Below, piece by piece: positions 22,962 through 31,256 of a stretch of 44,211 bases of DNA. The notes under the pieces were generated by a model. That model worked only from the letters and a program-made list of their open reading frames with translations. It did not search any database and was not told the DNA's origin. Each line of letters starts with the position of its first letter. Positions within the stretch are counted from its first letter, which is position 1. Source of the DNA: Lacticaseibacillus jixianensis (GTDB lineage Bacteria; Bacillota; Bacilli; Lactobacillales; Lactobacillaceae); assembly GCF_003946485.1 (NCBI RefSeq), contig NZ_RHOJ01000020.1, forward strand, positions 1 to 44,211, written 5' to 3'. A program made the translations under genes and the position numbers.

Positions 22962-23669
22962 ATGACCCAGACGATATTTATTGTTGAAGACGAACCCACC
23001 ATCGCCGGCACGATCGCGGAATACCTGACCAAATGGGGTTATCAAACCGCCGTCGTGCGCGATTTTGCCCATGTTGACCGCGAAATCACCGAAAGCGCGC
23101 CGGACCTGGTGCTGATGGACATTCGCCTGCCGTTCTTCAACGGGTTTCACTGGCTGGAGGCGCTGCGGCGCACGTCCAAGGTGCCGGTGATCTTCCTGAC
23201 CAGCGTCAGCGATGACATGAACCTGGTCATGGCGATGAACATGGGGGCGGATGACTTCCTCACCAAACCGATCGAGCTGCCGGTCCTGCTGGCCAAGATC
23301 CAGGGACTCCTGCGCCGCACCTACGAGTACCAGCAGGCCGACGGGGTATACCAGGCCGGGCCGTTCACGCTGGCCGCGCTGGATAACCGCGTGACCTTGG
23401 CTGCGCAAGGCGATGAGCCGGCGCAAAGTGTGGACCTCTCGCCGACCGAGACGCGCATCGTGCGCCTGCTATTTGAGACGCCCGGCGCGGTGGTGGCCCG
23501 CGAGACGATCATTCACAAGCTCTGGGAGAGCGACGCCTTCATCGACCAGAACACCCTGGCAGTCACAATGACGCGCCTGCGGCAAAAAGGCGCGGCGATC
23601 GGCCTGGACCGCGCCATCCAAACCGTGCGCGGCGCCGGCTACCGACTGGCGGTGAGCGCCAATGCGTAA
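22962..23669 (+). CDS. bceR: OmpR-family response regulator, BceR/GraR-like
   Basis: 235 residues. The receiver domain has the acidic pair at 10-11 (VEDE), phospho-acceptor Asp53 (LMDIRLP), Thr in FLTS and Lys in TKP. The C-terminal winged helix has DLSPTETRIVRLL and GAGYRLAV. ATG 22962 is chosen over an in-frame GTG at 22947 because TGGAGG lies between them. It overlaps the kinase gene by 8 nt. With the kinase and the ABC transporter it forms a Bce-type module that senses and resists cell-wall-active peptides such as bacitracin; the inducer is inference. Confidence 0.92.
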   Translation: MTQTIFIVEDEPTIAGTIAEYLTKWGYQTAVVRDFAHVDREITESAPDLVLMDIRLPFFNGFHWLEALRRTSKVPVIFLTSVSDDMNLVMAMNMGADDFLTKPIELPVLLAKIQGLLRRTYEYQQADGVYQAGPFTLAALDNRVTLAAQGDEPAQSVDLSPTETRIVRLLFETPGAVVARETIIHKLWESDAFIDQNTLAVTMTRLRQKGAAIGLDRAIQTVRGAGYRLAVSANA

Positions 23670-24636
23670 ACTTGCCGCCTACCTGCGCGCCCGCACCATC
23701 GTCTGGCTGGTCCTGCTCGTCGTGCTCATACTCGCCGCCGGTCTGACCTTCTTGGAAAACCTGCCGCAAGTGGCACTGCTCGACGGCGTGGTGATCGGCG
23801 CCGCGGTACTGGTGCCGCTGCTTGCGCTGGACGCCTGGCGCTGGTGCACCCAGCTGAGCCAGCTGCAGCACGTCCCCGCCGACGACCCGCTCGGCCACCT
23901 GCCCGCGGCCGCTGACGCAAAGGAAAGGCGCTACCAGCAGCTGATCACCGCGCAAAACCAGGCTCGCGCGGCGGCGCAGGCCAAAGCCGCGCGCCAGACG
24001 CAGTCGCTGAGTGATAATTTTGCCCTGTGGAGCCACCAGATGAAGACCCCGCTGGCGGCGCTGGACCTCCTGCTTCAGGTGCCGCCGGTCAAGATCGCGC
24101 CCGCCCGCACGGAGCTGAAGCGCATCGACCGGTACGTGCAGATGATGCTCACTTACATCAAGTTCAACGACGTCAACCGCGACCTGGTGCTGCAGCCCAC
24201 ACCGCTCACGCCGCTGGTCAACCAGGTGGTCCGCGACCTGGCCGATTTGTTCATTGAGAAAAACCTCGCCGTGAAGGTCGACCCCCTGCCCACCGTGGTG
24301 ACGGACAGCCAGTGGCTCCGGTTTATTTTCGAACAGCTCCTGACCAACGCCGCCAAGTACACCGCAACCGGCGGCGTCCACGTTTACGCCAAGGGCGACG
24401 CGGTGGTGGTGGCCGACACCGGCATCGGCATCGCCGCCAGCGACCTGCCGCGCCTGTTTGAACCGGGCTTTTCCGGCTACAACGGGCGGATGAACCAGAA
24501 GGCCAGCGGGCTGGGCCTTTCCATGAGCCAGACCATTGCGGAGAAACTCGGCCTCAAGCTGAGCATCCAGTCGCAGGTCGGCCGCGGCACCCAAGTGTTC
24601 ATCCACCTGGCGCAGCAGAGCTGGCCTAGCGAGTGA
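23662..24636 (+). CDS. bceS: intramembrane-sensing histidine kinase, BceS/GraS-like
   Basis: 324 residues. Two transmembrane helices (12-30 and about 36-57) are joined by only a few residues, so there is no extracellular sensor domain: the hallmark of BceS-like kinases, which sense through their ABC transporter. The DHp box is WSHQMKTPLAAL with His125; the ATPase domain has LTNAAKYT (N box), VVADTGIGI (G1) and GLGLSMSQTIAEKLG (G2). It overlaps the regulator gene by 8 nt. Confidence 0.92.
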   Translation: MRKLAAYLRARTIVWLVLLVVLILAAGLTFLENLPQVALLDGVVIGAAVLVPLLALDAWRWCTQLSQLQHVPADDPLGHLPAAADAKERRYQQLITAQNQARAAAQAKAARQTQSLSDNFALWSHQMKTPLAALDLLLQVPPVKIAPARTELKRIDRYVQMMLTYIKFNDVNRDLVLQPTPLTPLVNQVVRDLADLFIEKNLAVKVDPLPTVVTDSQWLRFIFEQLLTNAAKYTATGGVHVYAKGDAVVVADTGIGIAASDLPRLFEPGFSGYNGRMNQKASGLGLSMSQTIAEKLGLKLSIQSQVGRGTQVFIHLAQQSWPSE

Positions 24637-24641
24637 CCTTG

Positions 24642-24674
24642 CACCACCAGCGTCGTTTGCGCTGGTGGTGTTTT
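24642..24674 (+). terminator. terminator after bceS
   Basis: Perfect 11-bp stem CACCACCAGCG / CGCTGGTGGTG with a 7-nt loop, followed by TTTT. It separates the two-component genes from the transporter genes. Confidence 0.88.
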
Positions 24675-24682
24675 CTGCCTTG

Positions 24683-24698
24683 CTTACACAAGCGTAAG
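24683..24698 (+). promoter_or_regulatory. candidate BceR binding site upstream of bceAB
   Basis: CTTAC (24683-24687) and GTAAG (24694-24698) form an inverted repeat with 6 bp between, similar to the TTAC-n-GTAA sites of BceR/GraR regulators, between the bceS terminator and bceA. A second CGTAAG lies at 24713-24719. Confidence 0.5.
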
Positions 24699-24794
24699 GT
24701 TGCGGCCGCACTTCGTAAGTATTTTTCCCGCGCCTGGAGCCTTATGCTTGAAGCATCAAAGCGTGCGGCCGGTTTGCCGCAGGAGGAGTCACAC

Positions 24795-25613
24795 ATGCCC
24801 ATTCTAGAACTCAAAAACGTCGCCAAAACTTACCATACCCGCTTCAACGCCAACGCCGTCCAGGCCCTGACCGACATCTCGCTATCCGTCGAAGCCGGTG
24901 AGTACGTCGCCATCATGGGCGAATCCGGGTCAGGGAAAAGCACCCTGCTCAACCTGATCGCCGCGCTGGACAAGCCGACTGCCGGCAGCATCGACCTGAA
25001 CGGCACCGAGCTCAGCACGATCCCGGAAAGCCGCGCGGCGAAGTTTCGCCGCGAGCACCTCGGCTTTGTTTTCCAAGACTTCAACCTGCTGGACACCTTC
25101 AACGTCAAGGACAACATCCTTCTGCCGCTAGTGCTCAGCAAGACGCCGGTGCCGGCCATGGAAAAGCGGGTCTTAGCGCTGGCGCCCCAGCTGGGGCTGG
25201 CCGATAAGCTGACCAAGTTCCCGTACGAGCTCTCCGGCGGCCAGCAGCAGCGCGTCGCCGCCGCCCGCGCGCTGATCACCGATCCTGCGCTGCTCTTGGC
25301 GGACGAACCCACCGGCGCCCTGGACTCGCACACCGCCGACGAGCTGCTCACCCTGTTCGGCAAGCTGAACCAGGCGGGCCAGACCATCCTGATGGTCACC
25401 CACTCCGCTGTGGCCGCCAGCCACGCCCAGCGCGTGCTGTTCATCCGCGACGGACGGCTGTTCCACCAGCTGTACCGCGGCGACCTCAGCCAAGACGAGC
25501 TGCTGGTCAAGATCAGCGACACCATGACGGCGATGCTGGCCAAGCAAACCCCCACCCAGGCTGGCAAGACCGCCAGCGCTGACGCCGCCCACACGGGCAA
25601 GGAGGCCGACTAA
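24795..25613 (+). CDS. bceA: BceA-like ABC transporter ATPase
   Basis: 272 residues of the MacB/LolD-like ATPase class: Walker A GESGSGKST (42-50), Q-loop FVFQDFNLLD, signature LSGGQQQR, Walker B LLLADEPTGALD and switch His in MVTHS. A C-terminal extension (about 225-272) is normal for BceA. I choose ATG 24795 behind AGGAGG; a longer frame runs back through the terminator and promoter. Its TAA overlaps the permease ATG (TAATG). Confidence 0.93.
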   Translation: MPILELKNVAKTYHTRFNANAVQALTDISLSVEAGEYVAIMGESGSGKSTLLNLIAALDKPTAGSIDLNGTELSTIPESRAAKFRREHLGFVFQDFNLLDTFNVKDNILLPLVLSKTPVPAMEKRVLALAPQLGLADKLTKFPYELSGGQQQRVAAARALITDPALLLADEPTGALDSHTADELLTLFGKLNQAGQTILMVTHSAVAASHAQRVLFIRDGRLFHQLYRGDLSQDELLVKISDTMTAMLAKQTPTQAGKTASADAAHTGKEAD

Positions 25614-27622
25614 TGTTCTACTTTCGCTTAGCCGCCACCAACCTGCGCGCCCACAAGCGCATTTTTGTGCCGTTCCTACTCGCGATGACCCTGCTCGCCA
25701 TCATGAACGTGATCATGCTGTCGGTGCACGCGGACGCCGGGGCGATTTTTGGCAATAACGGGGTCGGGGTGCAGGCCGCGGCCACCGAGATGTTCAAGTA
25801 CGGGGCCATCGTCATGGTGATCCTCGGCGTGATCTTGGCCTGGTACGCTAACGGCTTCTTGCTCAAGCAACGGACCAAGCAGCTGGCCCTTTACAATGTG
25901 ATCGGGTTCGGCAAGCGTGAGCTGCGGCTGATGGTCGAAGCTGAGCTGGCGCTTTGCGCCGCCATCAGCATCTCCCTGGGCGTGCTTCTTGGAATCGCCT
26001 TTTCCCGCCTGAGCTACCTGGTGCTCGGCAAGATGCTGGGCGTGCCGGGCCACGTGGCCTTTGGGCTTGACGCTGTGCCACTGCTTCAGGCCGCCGGCAT
26101 TATCGCGCTGATCTACCTGCTGCTCGTGCTGCTAGACGCAAACTGGCTGCGCAAGCACCGGCCGCTGGAGATGCTGCGCGCGGCCAGCGCGGGCGAGCGC
26201 GAGCCGAAAACGCGCTGGCTGCTTTTGATCATCGGCCTGGTCGCGCTGAGTGCCGGGTACGCCGCCGCGATCGGGATCACCGACCCGCTGGGCGCTTTGC
26301 AGTGGTTCTTCATTGCCGTCGTCCTTGTGATCATTGGCACCTACGCCCTGTTCATCGCCGGCTCGGTGTTCATCTTCAAGCTGCTGCGCAAAAACAAGCG
26401 CTACTACTACCAGCCCGCGCACTTCATCAACGTCGCCAACATGATCCACCGCATGCGGCAAAACGGCGCGGGGCTGGCCTCCATCACCATCCTAGCGACC
26501 ATGACGCTGGTGACGATCGCCACGACCATCACCTTGTACTGCGGCGTTCCGCAGATCGTCGCCGCCACGGACCCCGCTGATCTGTCCTACCTAAGAGCGA
26601 CCAGCGCCGAGACGAAAAAAAGTGCGATCACCCCGGCGCAGAACCAGGCACAGGTGGCCGCCCTGGCCGCCAAGCACCACGTCAAGATCGTCAAGCGCAC
26701 CGTGGCCACGATCAGTGCCAGCGTCCCGCTGCGGTTTGTCGGCAACCGGGTCCGCCTTGCCTCAGACCAGGACTACTCCGGCCTGTTTGGGCCGAAACCG
26801 GGCCTGATGAGCAGCGACCTGATGACGCTGGCCCACTATAACCAAATGACCGGCCGCCACCTGCAGCTCGTTAAAAACGAGATCCTTCTCGGCGGCACCC
26901 GGCCGCTGAAGCAGACCACCCTGCAGTTTGGCCGCGCCGAGCCGCTGCGCGTGCGCGGTACGGCCAAGATGGCCTACCAACCGAACGCCGCCGCCATGGG
27001 CAACGCGCTGCTCGTCTTCAAGGACGAAGCGGCCATGACGCACGCCGTCCGGGCCTTCGGCAGCAAGGTCGCGCACTTTGCGGCGGCCACCCTGGCGGCC
27101 CCGCAAACCACGGTCTACCTCCAATTGAAGGGCACCGATCAGCACCAGATTGCGCTGACCCACGCGATCGACCGCACCAAACTCGGCGCCATGAACGTCC
27201 GCGGGGCGGCCGACAACCGCCGGACCGTGCTCCACTGGATGAGCGCCTTCCTCTTCATGGGCATCCTGCTGGGCATCATGTTCATCCTCGCCACCGCGTT
27301 GATCCTTTACTACAAGCAGGTCTCGGAAGGGCTGGCCGACGCCAAGCGCTACCGGATCCTGCAGCAGGTCGGCCTGTCGGAGCGCGAGGTCAAACAGACC
27401 ATCAACTCCCAGCTGCTCACGCTGTTTTACATTCCGCTGATCGTGGCGGGCGTGCACACCGCCATCGCCGCGCCGTTCATCCAGCGGGTGCTGACCCTGT
27501 TTCAAATCTTCAACTGGGGCCAGTTCGCCGGCATTGTCGCCGCCACCCTCGCCGTGTTCGCCGTACTGTACGTCATCATGTACAAGGCCACCGCGCAGGT
27601 GTACTTCAGGATCGTTAAATAA
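25613..27622 (+). CDS. bceB: BceB-like ABC permease (FtsX domains)
   Basis: 669 residues with ten hydrophobic segments and a large extracytoplasmic domain (about 310-530) between segments 7 and 8, the BceB layout. FtsX-type regions occur near 60-170 and 540-660 (QVGLSEREVKQTINSQ in the last). The extracellular domain binds the peptide or lipid target and signals to BceS. It follows bceA with a 1-nt overlap and ends before a strong terminator. Confidence 0.93.
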   Translation: MFYFRLAATNLRAHKRIFVPFLLAMTLLAIMNVIMLSVHADAGAIFGNNGVGVQAAATEMFKYGAIVMVILGVILAWYANGFLLKQRTKQLALYNVIGFGKRELRLMVEAELALCAAISISLGVLLGIAFSRLSYLVLGKMLGVPGHVAFGLDAVPLLQAAGIIALIYLLLVLLDANWLRKHRPLEMLRAASAGEREPKTRWLLLIIGLVALSAGYAAAIGITDPLGALQWFFIAVVLVIIGTYALFIAGSVFIFKLLRKNKRYYYQPAHFINVANMIHRMRQNGAGLASITILATMTLVTIATTITLYCGVPQIVAATDPADLSYLRATSAETKKSAITPAQNQAQVAALAAKHHVKIVKRTVATISASVPLRFVGNRVRLASDQDYSGLFGPKPGLMSSDLMTLAHYNQMTGRHLQLVKNEILLGGTRPLKQTTLQFGRAEPLRVRGTAKMAYQPNAAAMGNALLVFKDEAAMTHAVRAFGSKVAHFAAATLAAPQTTVYLQLKGTDQHQIALTHAIDRTKLGAMNVRGAADNRRTVLHWMSAFLFMGILLGIMFILATALILYYKQVSEGLADAKRYRILQQVGLSEREVKQTINSQLLTLFYIPLIVAGVHTAIAAPFIQRVLTLFQIFNWGQFAGIVAATLAVFAVLYVIMYKATAQVYFRIVK

Positions 27623-27656
27623 GGCCGCCGATTGAGTGAATCAGGCGACCAGTAAC

Positions 27657-27692
27657 AACACCGGCAGCGCCCAAGACGCTGCCGGTGTTTTT
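27657..27692 (+). terminator. terminator of bceAB
   Basis: Stem AACACCGGCAGCG (27657-27669) / CGCTGCCGGTGTT (27677-27689), 7-nt loop, then T. Confidence 0.92.
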
Positions 27693-27780
27693 GCATACGC
27701 CGACTGGTCTTTGCATCACGATTCAGAATGATTTTTCTGGGTGGGGGCCGCCTGGCCGGAAACGCCGAGTTAGAGTCAGA

Positions 27781-27822
27781 AAGGCCGATTTTCTCGCTCT
27801 TGGGCGCGAGGAAATCGGCCTT
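27781..27822. repeat. 17-bp hairpin without T-run
   Basis: AAGGCCGATTTTCTCGC (27781-27797) pairs with GCGAGGAAATCGGCCTT (27806-27822), with a single wobble and an 8-nt loop. ATCGGCC recurs at 27835-27841, which could form an alternative pairing. It lies in the gene-free stretch 27,693-27,950 and may belong to a structured leader or small RNA. Confidence 0.5.
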
Positions 27823-27950
27823 CCTGTTTAACAGAATCGGCCCTGTGCTCGCCGAAAATGGCGATAGCGTCTTTTGCACCTGAAACATCGTCGTCATCGC
27901 CCTTTTAAAGCGAATTTCGACGGCACCGCGCGAGCAGAAGCCTTAATAAT

Positions 27951-27979
27951 TGACGGGCTGTGACCCCGCAAATTATAAT
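27951..27979 (+). promoter_or_regulatory. near-consensus sigma-A promoter of the small membrane protein gene
   Basis: TTGACG (27951-27956), 17-bp spacer, TATAAT (27974-27979), 49 bp before the start codon. It is one of the strongest promoters in the window. Confidence 0.85.
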
Positions 27980-28027
27980 AAGGCGTTCTTTTTGTTAAGG
28001 CCATTATCATTTTAGGAGGAGAAACTT

Positions 28028-28399
28028 ATGAAGACGAAAACATTGATCCAGACCGACGGCATTTACGGGTTGGTCGCAGGCATCATCCTGCTCGTCGCGC
28101 CGTTCGTGATCACCGCCTCGGCGATTGGGGACGTCGCCAACGGCAATGCGAACAACACGTCCACTTGGGGCATCATTTTCCTGCTGCTGAAACTCGCCGC
28201 CCTGGCGCTGGGCATCTACACCCTGACCTACTACAAGGGCTCAGCCGAGGTGAAGCCGGCCGCGGGCGTGCTGCTGACGGTGGGCGGCGGCGTGGCGCTG
28301 ATCCCCCTGCTGGGTTGGGTCGGCGGCATCGTGATCATCGTCGGCGGTGGCATCGCCCTGGCCAACCTCAAGAACTTTGGCTCCCCTGCGGCCAGCTGA
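28028..28399 (+). CDS. small four-helix membrane protein of unknown function
   Basis: 123 residues with four hydrophobic segments: IYGLVAGIILLVAPFVITAS, GIIFLLLKLAALALGIYTL, AAGVLLTVGGGVALIPLLG and VGGIVIIVGGGIALANL. The glycine pattern VGGG/GGGIAL suggests tight helix packing. I do not recognise a family. TAGGAGGAG precedes the ATG. It stands alone between a consensus promoter and a bidirectional terminator, so it is probably abundantly made. Confidence 0.8.
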   Translation: MKTKTLIQTDGIYGLVAGIILLVAPFVITASAIGDVANGNANNTSTWGIIFLLLKLAALALGIYTLTYYKGSAEVKPAAGVLLTVGGGVALIPLLGWVGGIVIIVGGGIALANLKNFGSPAAS

Positions 28400-28449
28400 A
28401 CGCGGCTGAAGCGCGGGCTCTGAACACCAAATAACCCTCAACGTAGATA

Positions 28450-28496
28450 AAAACTGGTCAGGCCGCCTCCTCGGCGAGGTGCGCCTGACCAGTTTT
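28450..28496. terminator. bidirectional terminator between the small membrane protein gene and rsgA
   Basis: Perfect 14-bp stem AAAACTGGTCAGGC (28450-28463) / GCCTGACCAGTTTT (28483-28496) between convergent genes. Confidence 0.9.
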
Positions 28497-28536
28497 CTTA
28501 TACTTGGATTGTGGCTTTCACTACGCCAGGCCGGGC

Positions 28537-29595
28537 TTACCGGCGCCGGTGCCGGACTTCTTTCATGAACGCCTTCATCTGCTTCTTGCCGCCAAACATG
28601 CGATCGATTTTCGCATTCTCGCGGGCCTTGCCGCGCAGGTCGTTGTTTTGTGCCTGCTCCAGCTTGAGCCGCTGGTAGCTGGCCAGCCGTTCGGCCGCCA
28701 GTTCTCCGCTGGCCACCGCAGCCTGAACCGCGCAGCCCGGCTCATGCTGGTGCGTGCAGTCGGAGAACCGGCAGTGCTGAGCCAGCGCCTGGATGTCCGC
28801 AAACGTGGCGTCCACGTCCGCCTCAAGCAGCCCGAGCTCCCTCATCCCCGGCGTGTCAATGACGACACTGCCGTTCGAAAGCGGCATCAGCTGCCGCGCC
28901 GTGGTGGTGTGGCGGCCGTGGGCGTCGCTTTCGCGCACGGCCTGGGTGACCAGCGTGCCGCCGCCCAGCAGGTGGTTGATCAAAGTCGACTTGCCGACCC
29001 CCGATGAGCCCAGAAAGGCGTAGGTCAGCCCCGGCCGCATGAACGCCTCGAGCGCGTCCAGGCCGGCTGTTTGCGTTGCGTCGCACACCAGCACCGGCGC
29101 CACGCCCGCCACGCCCGCGACGGCCTCAAGCTGGCCGGCCAGAGCCGGTGCCTGGTCGGCCTTGGTCAGCACAATCGCGGCCTGCGCGCCAGACGAGGCG
29201 GCAACGGCCAAGTAACGCTCCAGTCGGCGCAGGTTGAAGTTGGCGTCCAGTGCCATGCACAGCAGAAGCCAGTCGACGTTAGCCGCGACCAGTTGCGCAT
29301 CGCTGCGCCGGCCCGCAACCTTGCGCAGAAAAACCGAGTGGCGGTCGTTCAGGCGCTCGATCATCGCGGCATCCGCCGGGTGATCCGGCAGCCTGACCTG
29401 GACCCAGTCGCCGACTGTCGGAAAATCCTCCGGCCCCATCGCCAAGTTGGCGAGCCGCCCGGCGACTTGGGCGCGGTACTGGCCTGTTTTTGCAACGATG
29501 GTGTACTGCTGATGACTCGTTTCAATGACGCGCGCCAGGCTCAGCCCTGCTGCCAGGGCCTGCTCAGCGTGCGCGCCGTAATCTTTAAAATTCAG
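28537..29595 (-). CDS. rsgA: ribosome small subunit-dependent GTPase RsgA
   Basis: Circularly permuted GTPase that matures the 30S subunit. Motifs run in the permuted order: G4 LTKAD, then G1 GSSGVGKST, G2-like HGRHTTT and G3 DTPGMRE, followed by the zinc knuckle CRFSDCTHQHEPGC. The N-terminal OB fold extends upstream of the first ATG/TTG (about 29440-29445): the in-frame sequence NFKDYGAHAEQALAAGLSLA and following residues match the usual RsgA start. The only plausible start there is CTG 29595, 7 nt behind AGGA and four codons after an in-frame TAG. That gives 352 residues, the normal length. It lies just downstream of the tnpB element and in the same direction. Confidence 0.88.
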   Translation of the reverse strand: MNFKDYGAHAEQALAAGLSLARVIETSHQQYTIVAKTGQYRAQVAGRLANLAMGPEDFPTVGDWVQVRLPDHPADAAMIERLNDRHSVFLRKVAGRRSDAQLVAANVDWLLLCMALDANFNLRRLERYLAVAASSGAQAAIVLTKADQAPALAGQLEAVAGVAGVAPVLVCDATQTAGLDALEAFMRPGLTYAFLGSSGVGKSTLINHLLGGGTLVTQAVRESDAHGRHTTTARQLMPLSNGSVVIDTPGMRELGLLEADVDATFADIQALAQHCRFSDCTHQHEPGCAVQAAVASGELAAERLASYQRLKLEQAQNNDLRGKARENAKIDRMFGGKKQMKAFMKEVRHRRR

Positions 29596-29639
29596 TGTTC
29601 CGTCCTGCTATATAAAATGTGGAAGAATGTCTAATGACA

Positions 29640-29758
29640 CTAGTAAAGGATTATATTTTTCCTTTCGTAGTTGTACATTCATGATTTTACTTGGTCCCGT
29701 CAACGCCAGTATTCTTACGTCGGTATGCACCTCGCAACATTGACTGGCTCTTGAACCT
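29640..29758 (-). ncRNA. candidate omegaRNA / right end of the tnpB element
   Basis: The 3' flank of tnpB on its own strand can fold: GCCAGT (29743-29748) with ACTGGC (29705-29710), enclosing GGT-GCAT-ACC, and an alternative GTCAATG/CGTTGAC pairing as in a pseudoknot. In IS200/IS605 elements the guide RNA of TnpB comes from this region, with the guide drawn from flanking DNA. The exact ends are not determined; AAAGGA/TCCTTT (about 29645-29667) may mark the border. Confidence 0.45.
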
Positions 29759-30943
29759 TCAGGACATAGCCTGCCCCTGAGCATATTGAATCAAATTCTG
29801 GACGGCATTCTCATCGCGCTCAAGTTGAGCGCCACAGCCGTAACAATGAAACTCGTGATGTTTGGTGCCGTGAAGGGCGTTACCTGCCAGCGTCAGTTTG
29901 TCATCACCGGTCTTCACCATGCCGCAACGACTACACCGCTGTGTGCTCGGATAGAACCTATCGACCATCACTAACTGACGCCCGTACCATGGTGCCTTGT
30001 CTTTCATCAGCACTTTGAAGCGACCGAACAACGAGCGGTGTAAGTTCTTCGCTAGTCGTTTATTCATCTTCATATGCAAGGCATCCAGGTCTTCAATGGC
30101 AATGGTGCCATTAAGTCGCACCAACATGGTCGTCAGCTTCTGCACGAAGTCGCCTTGAATCCTCGTCACCTTCTGGTAGGTCCGCTGCAACTTGGTTTTC
30201 GCTGCGCGGTAATTGTTAGAACGGAAGTGATTTGGATTTGCCTGACGCTTGCGGGCAAGCCGGCGCTGATACAGCGATACCCGACTGTACAAACCGGTGA
30301 GCTGCTCGGTCAGGCCGCGAATGTAAGCCATTGACGCACCGTTGTTATAAACGAATTTGCCAATGTTGGCATCAACGCCACAAATCCGTTCATTTTCAGG
30401 CAACGGTTCTGGTGGCGTGACATCAATGCTTAGACAAGCGTAGTAGCCATCCGCTTCCTTGACGATCGAAGTCAGCTTAAGCGCACCTGGCCAGCGCGGC
30501 GTTTCGGCCAAGCGGATGTCGTACCACCGATCACGATAACGACGCGGCTTATCCAGCCGCAGCTTGCCATTCACGATAGCTGCTCGATCAGTCTTAAAAC
30601 TGCATCGACTGCGCTTTTTCGATTTGAACCGCGGCTTGCGATGGTCTGGCATCTTGGAATTAAAGAAATTCGCCCATGCCAAGGCCAAGTCATGGACGGC
30701 CAGTTGCAAGATCCGTGCTGAACGGGCATATTGCCAGTCCGCCTTGTTGGCGACCAATTCGTCACGGACCTTTCGTTCATTGGGCCGTGCCGTCTTATCC
30801 GCCAGCACCACTGACGCGCCATACATCTCATTCCACGTGGCGAGGGCTTGATTGTAACAATAGCGGCGGTAATCGCATGCCTGCGCTAATGCGCGGCGCA
30901 TGGTCGCATTTGGGTAACAACGAATCTTGTGCGTTCTCAACAT
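29759..30943 (-). CDS. tnpB: RNA-guided nuclease TnpB (OrfB, IS200/IS605 family)
   Basis: 394 residues, full length, with all catalytic residues in place: RuvC-I Asp191 (CGVDANIGKF), RuvC-II Glu284 (IAIEDLD), RuvC-III Asp377 (LERDENAVQN) and a zinc ribbon Cys337/340/367/370 (RCSRCG...HCYGCG). The N-terminal HTH_OrfB (KIRCYPNATMRRAL) is present. Characterised TnpBs are omegaRNA-guided dsDNA endonucleases that help keep the element after excision. GGAGG lies before the ATG. It sits directly upstream of rsgA on the same strand. Confidence 0.93.
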   Translation of the reverse strand: MLRTHKIRCYPNATMRRALAQACDYRRYCYNQALATWNEMYGASVVLADKTARPNERKVRDELVANKADWQYARSARILQLAVHDLALAWANFFNSKMPDHRKPRFKSKKRSRCSFKTDRAAIVNGKLRLDKPRRYRDRWYDIRLAETPRWPGALKLTSIVKEADGYYACLSIDVTPPEPLPENERICGVDANIGKFVYNNGASMAYIRGLTEQLTGLYSRVSLYQRRLARKRQANPNHFRSNNYRAAKTKLQRTYQKVTRIQGDFVQKLTTMLVRLNGTIAIEDLDALHMKMNKRLAKNLHRSLFGRFKVLMKDKAPWYGRQLVMVDRFYPSTQRCSRCGMVKTGDDKLTLAGNALHGTKHHEFHCYGCGAQLERDENAVQNLIQYAQGQAMS

Positions 30944-31256
30944 GCTTTCACCTCCATTTCACCTATGAAAATCATAGCAAATGAAGATGAAATCGCATTG
31001 TCAAGACAAGATGAAAGTCGTTATCCCGGCTCCATGCATCAGTCAGTAACTTTTCACGAGTTTATCATCTTGGCACACTAGTCATTCTGCCTTCCACTTG
31101 ATTACTGCAGTTTGACAAAGTGTGACAAATGAACACATTGTGGGACTTTATTGGTTACTGTTAAGTATCTCCATGATCGTGGAAGACTATGCTTTGTAGT
31201 CCTCCGGTGACGTGACGGCACCCACTACAATGCTCAACATCGCGCACATCCTTTCT

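Larger units (their letters stand above)
29640..31020 (-). mobile_element. IS200/IS605-family element carrying tnpB only
   Basis: A tnpB gene with structured flanks and no Y1 transposase gene (tnpA) nearby, so it is a solo, IS1341-like element that could move only with a TnpA supplied in trans. Upstream of tnpB the left flank has TTTCATCTT repeated about 20 nt apart (30990-31020). Boundaries are estimates. The surrounding AT-richness suggests acquired DNA. Confidence 0.6.

Noticed and set aside
22929-24711. Long minus-strand frames opposite bceR and bceS
   Set aside because: Antisense shadows with His/Gln/Arg-rich composition; the plus-strand genes have full catalytic motifs.
27502-27897. 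131-codon minus-strand frame overlapping the bceB end and terminator
   Set aside because: It runs antisense through the terminator and the long hairpin, with no start signal.
29636-31083. ACACTAGT at both sides of the tnpB element considered as a target-site duplication
   Set aside because: IS200/IS605 elements do not make target duplications, and the copies do not lie at the likely element ends.
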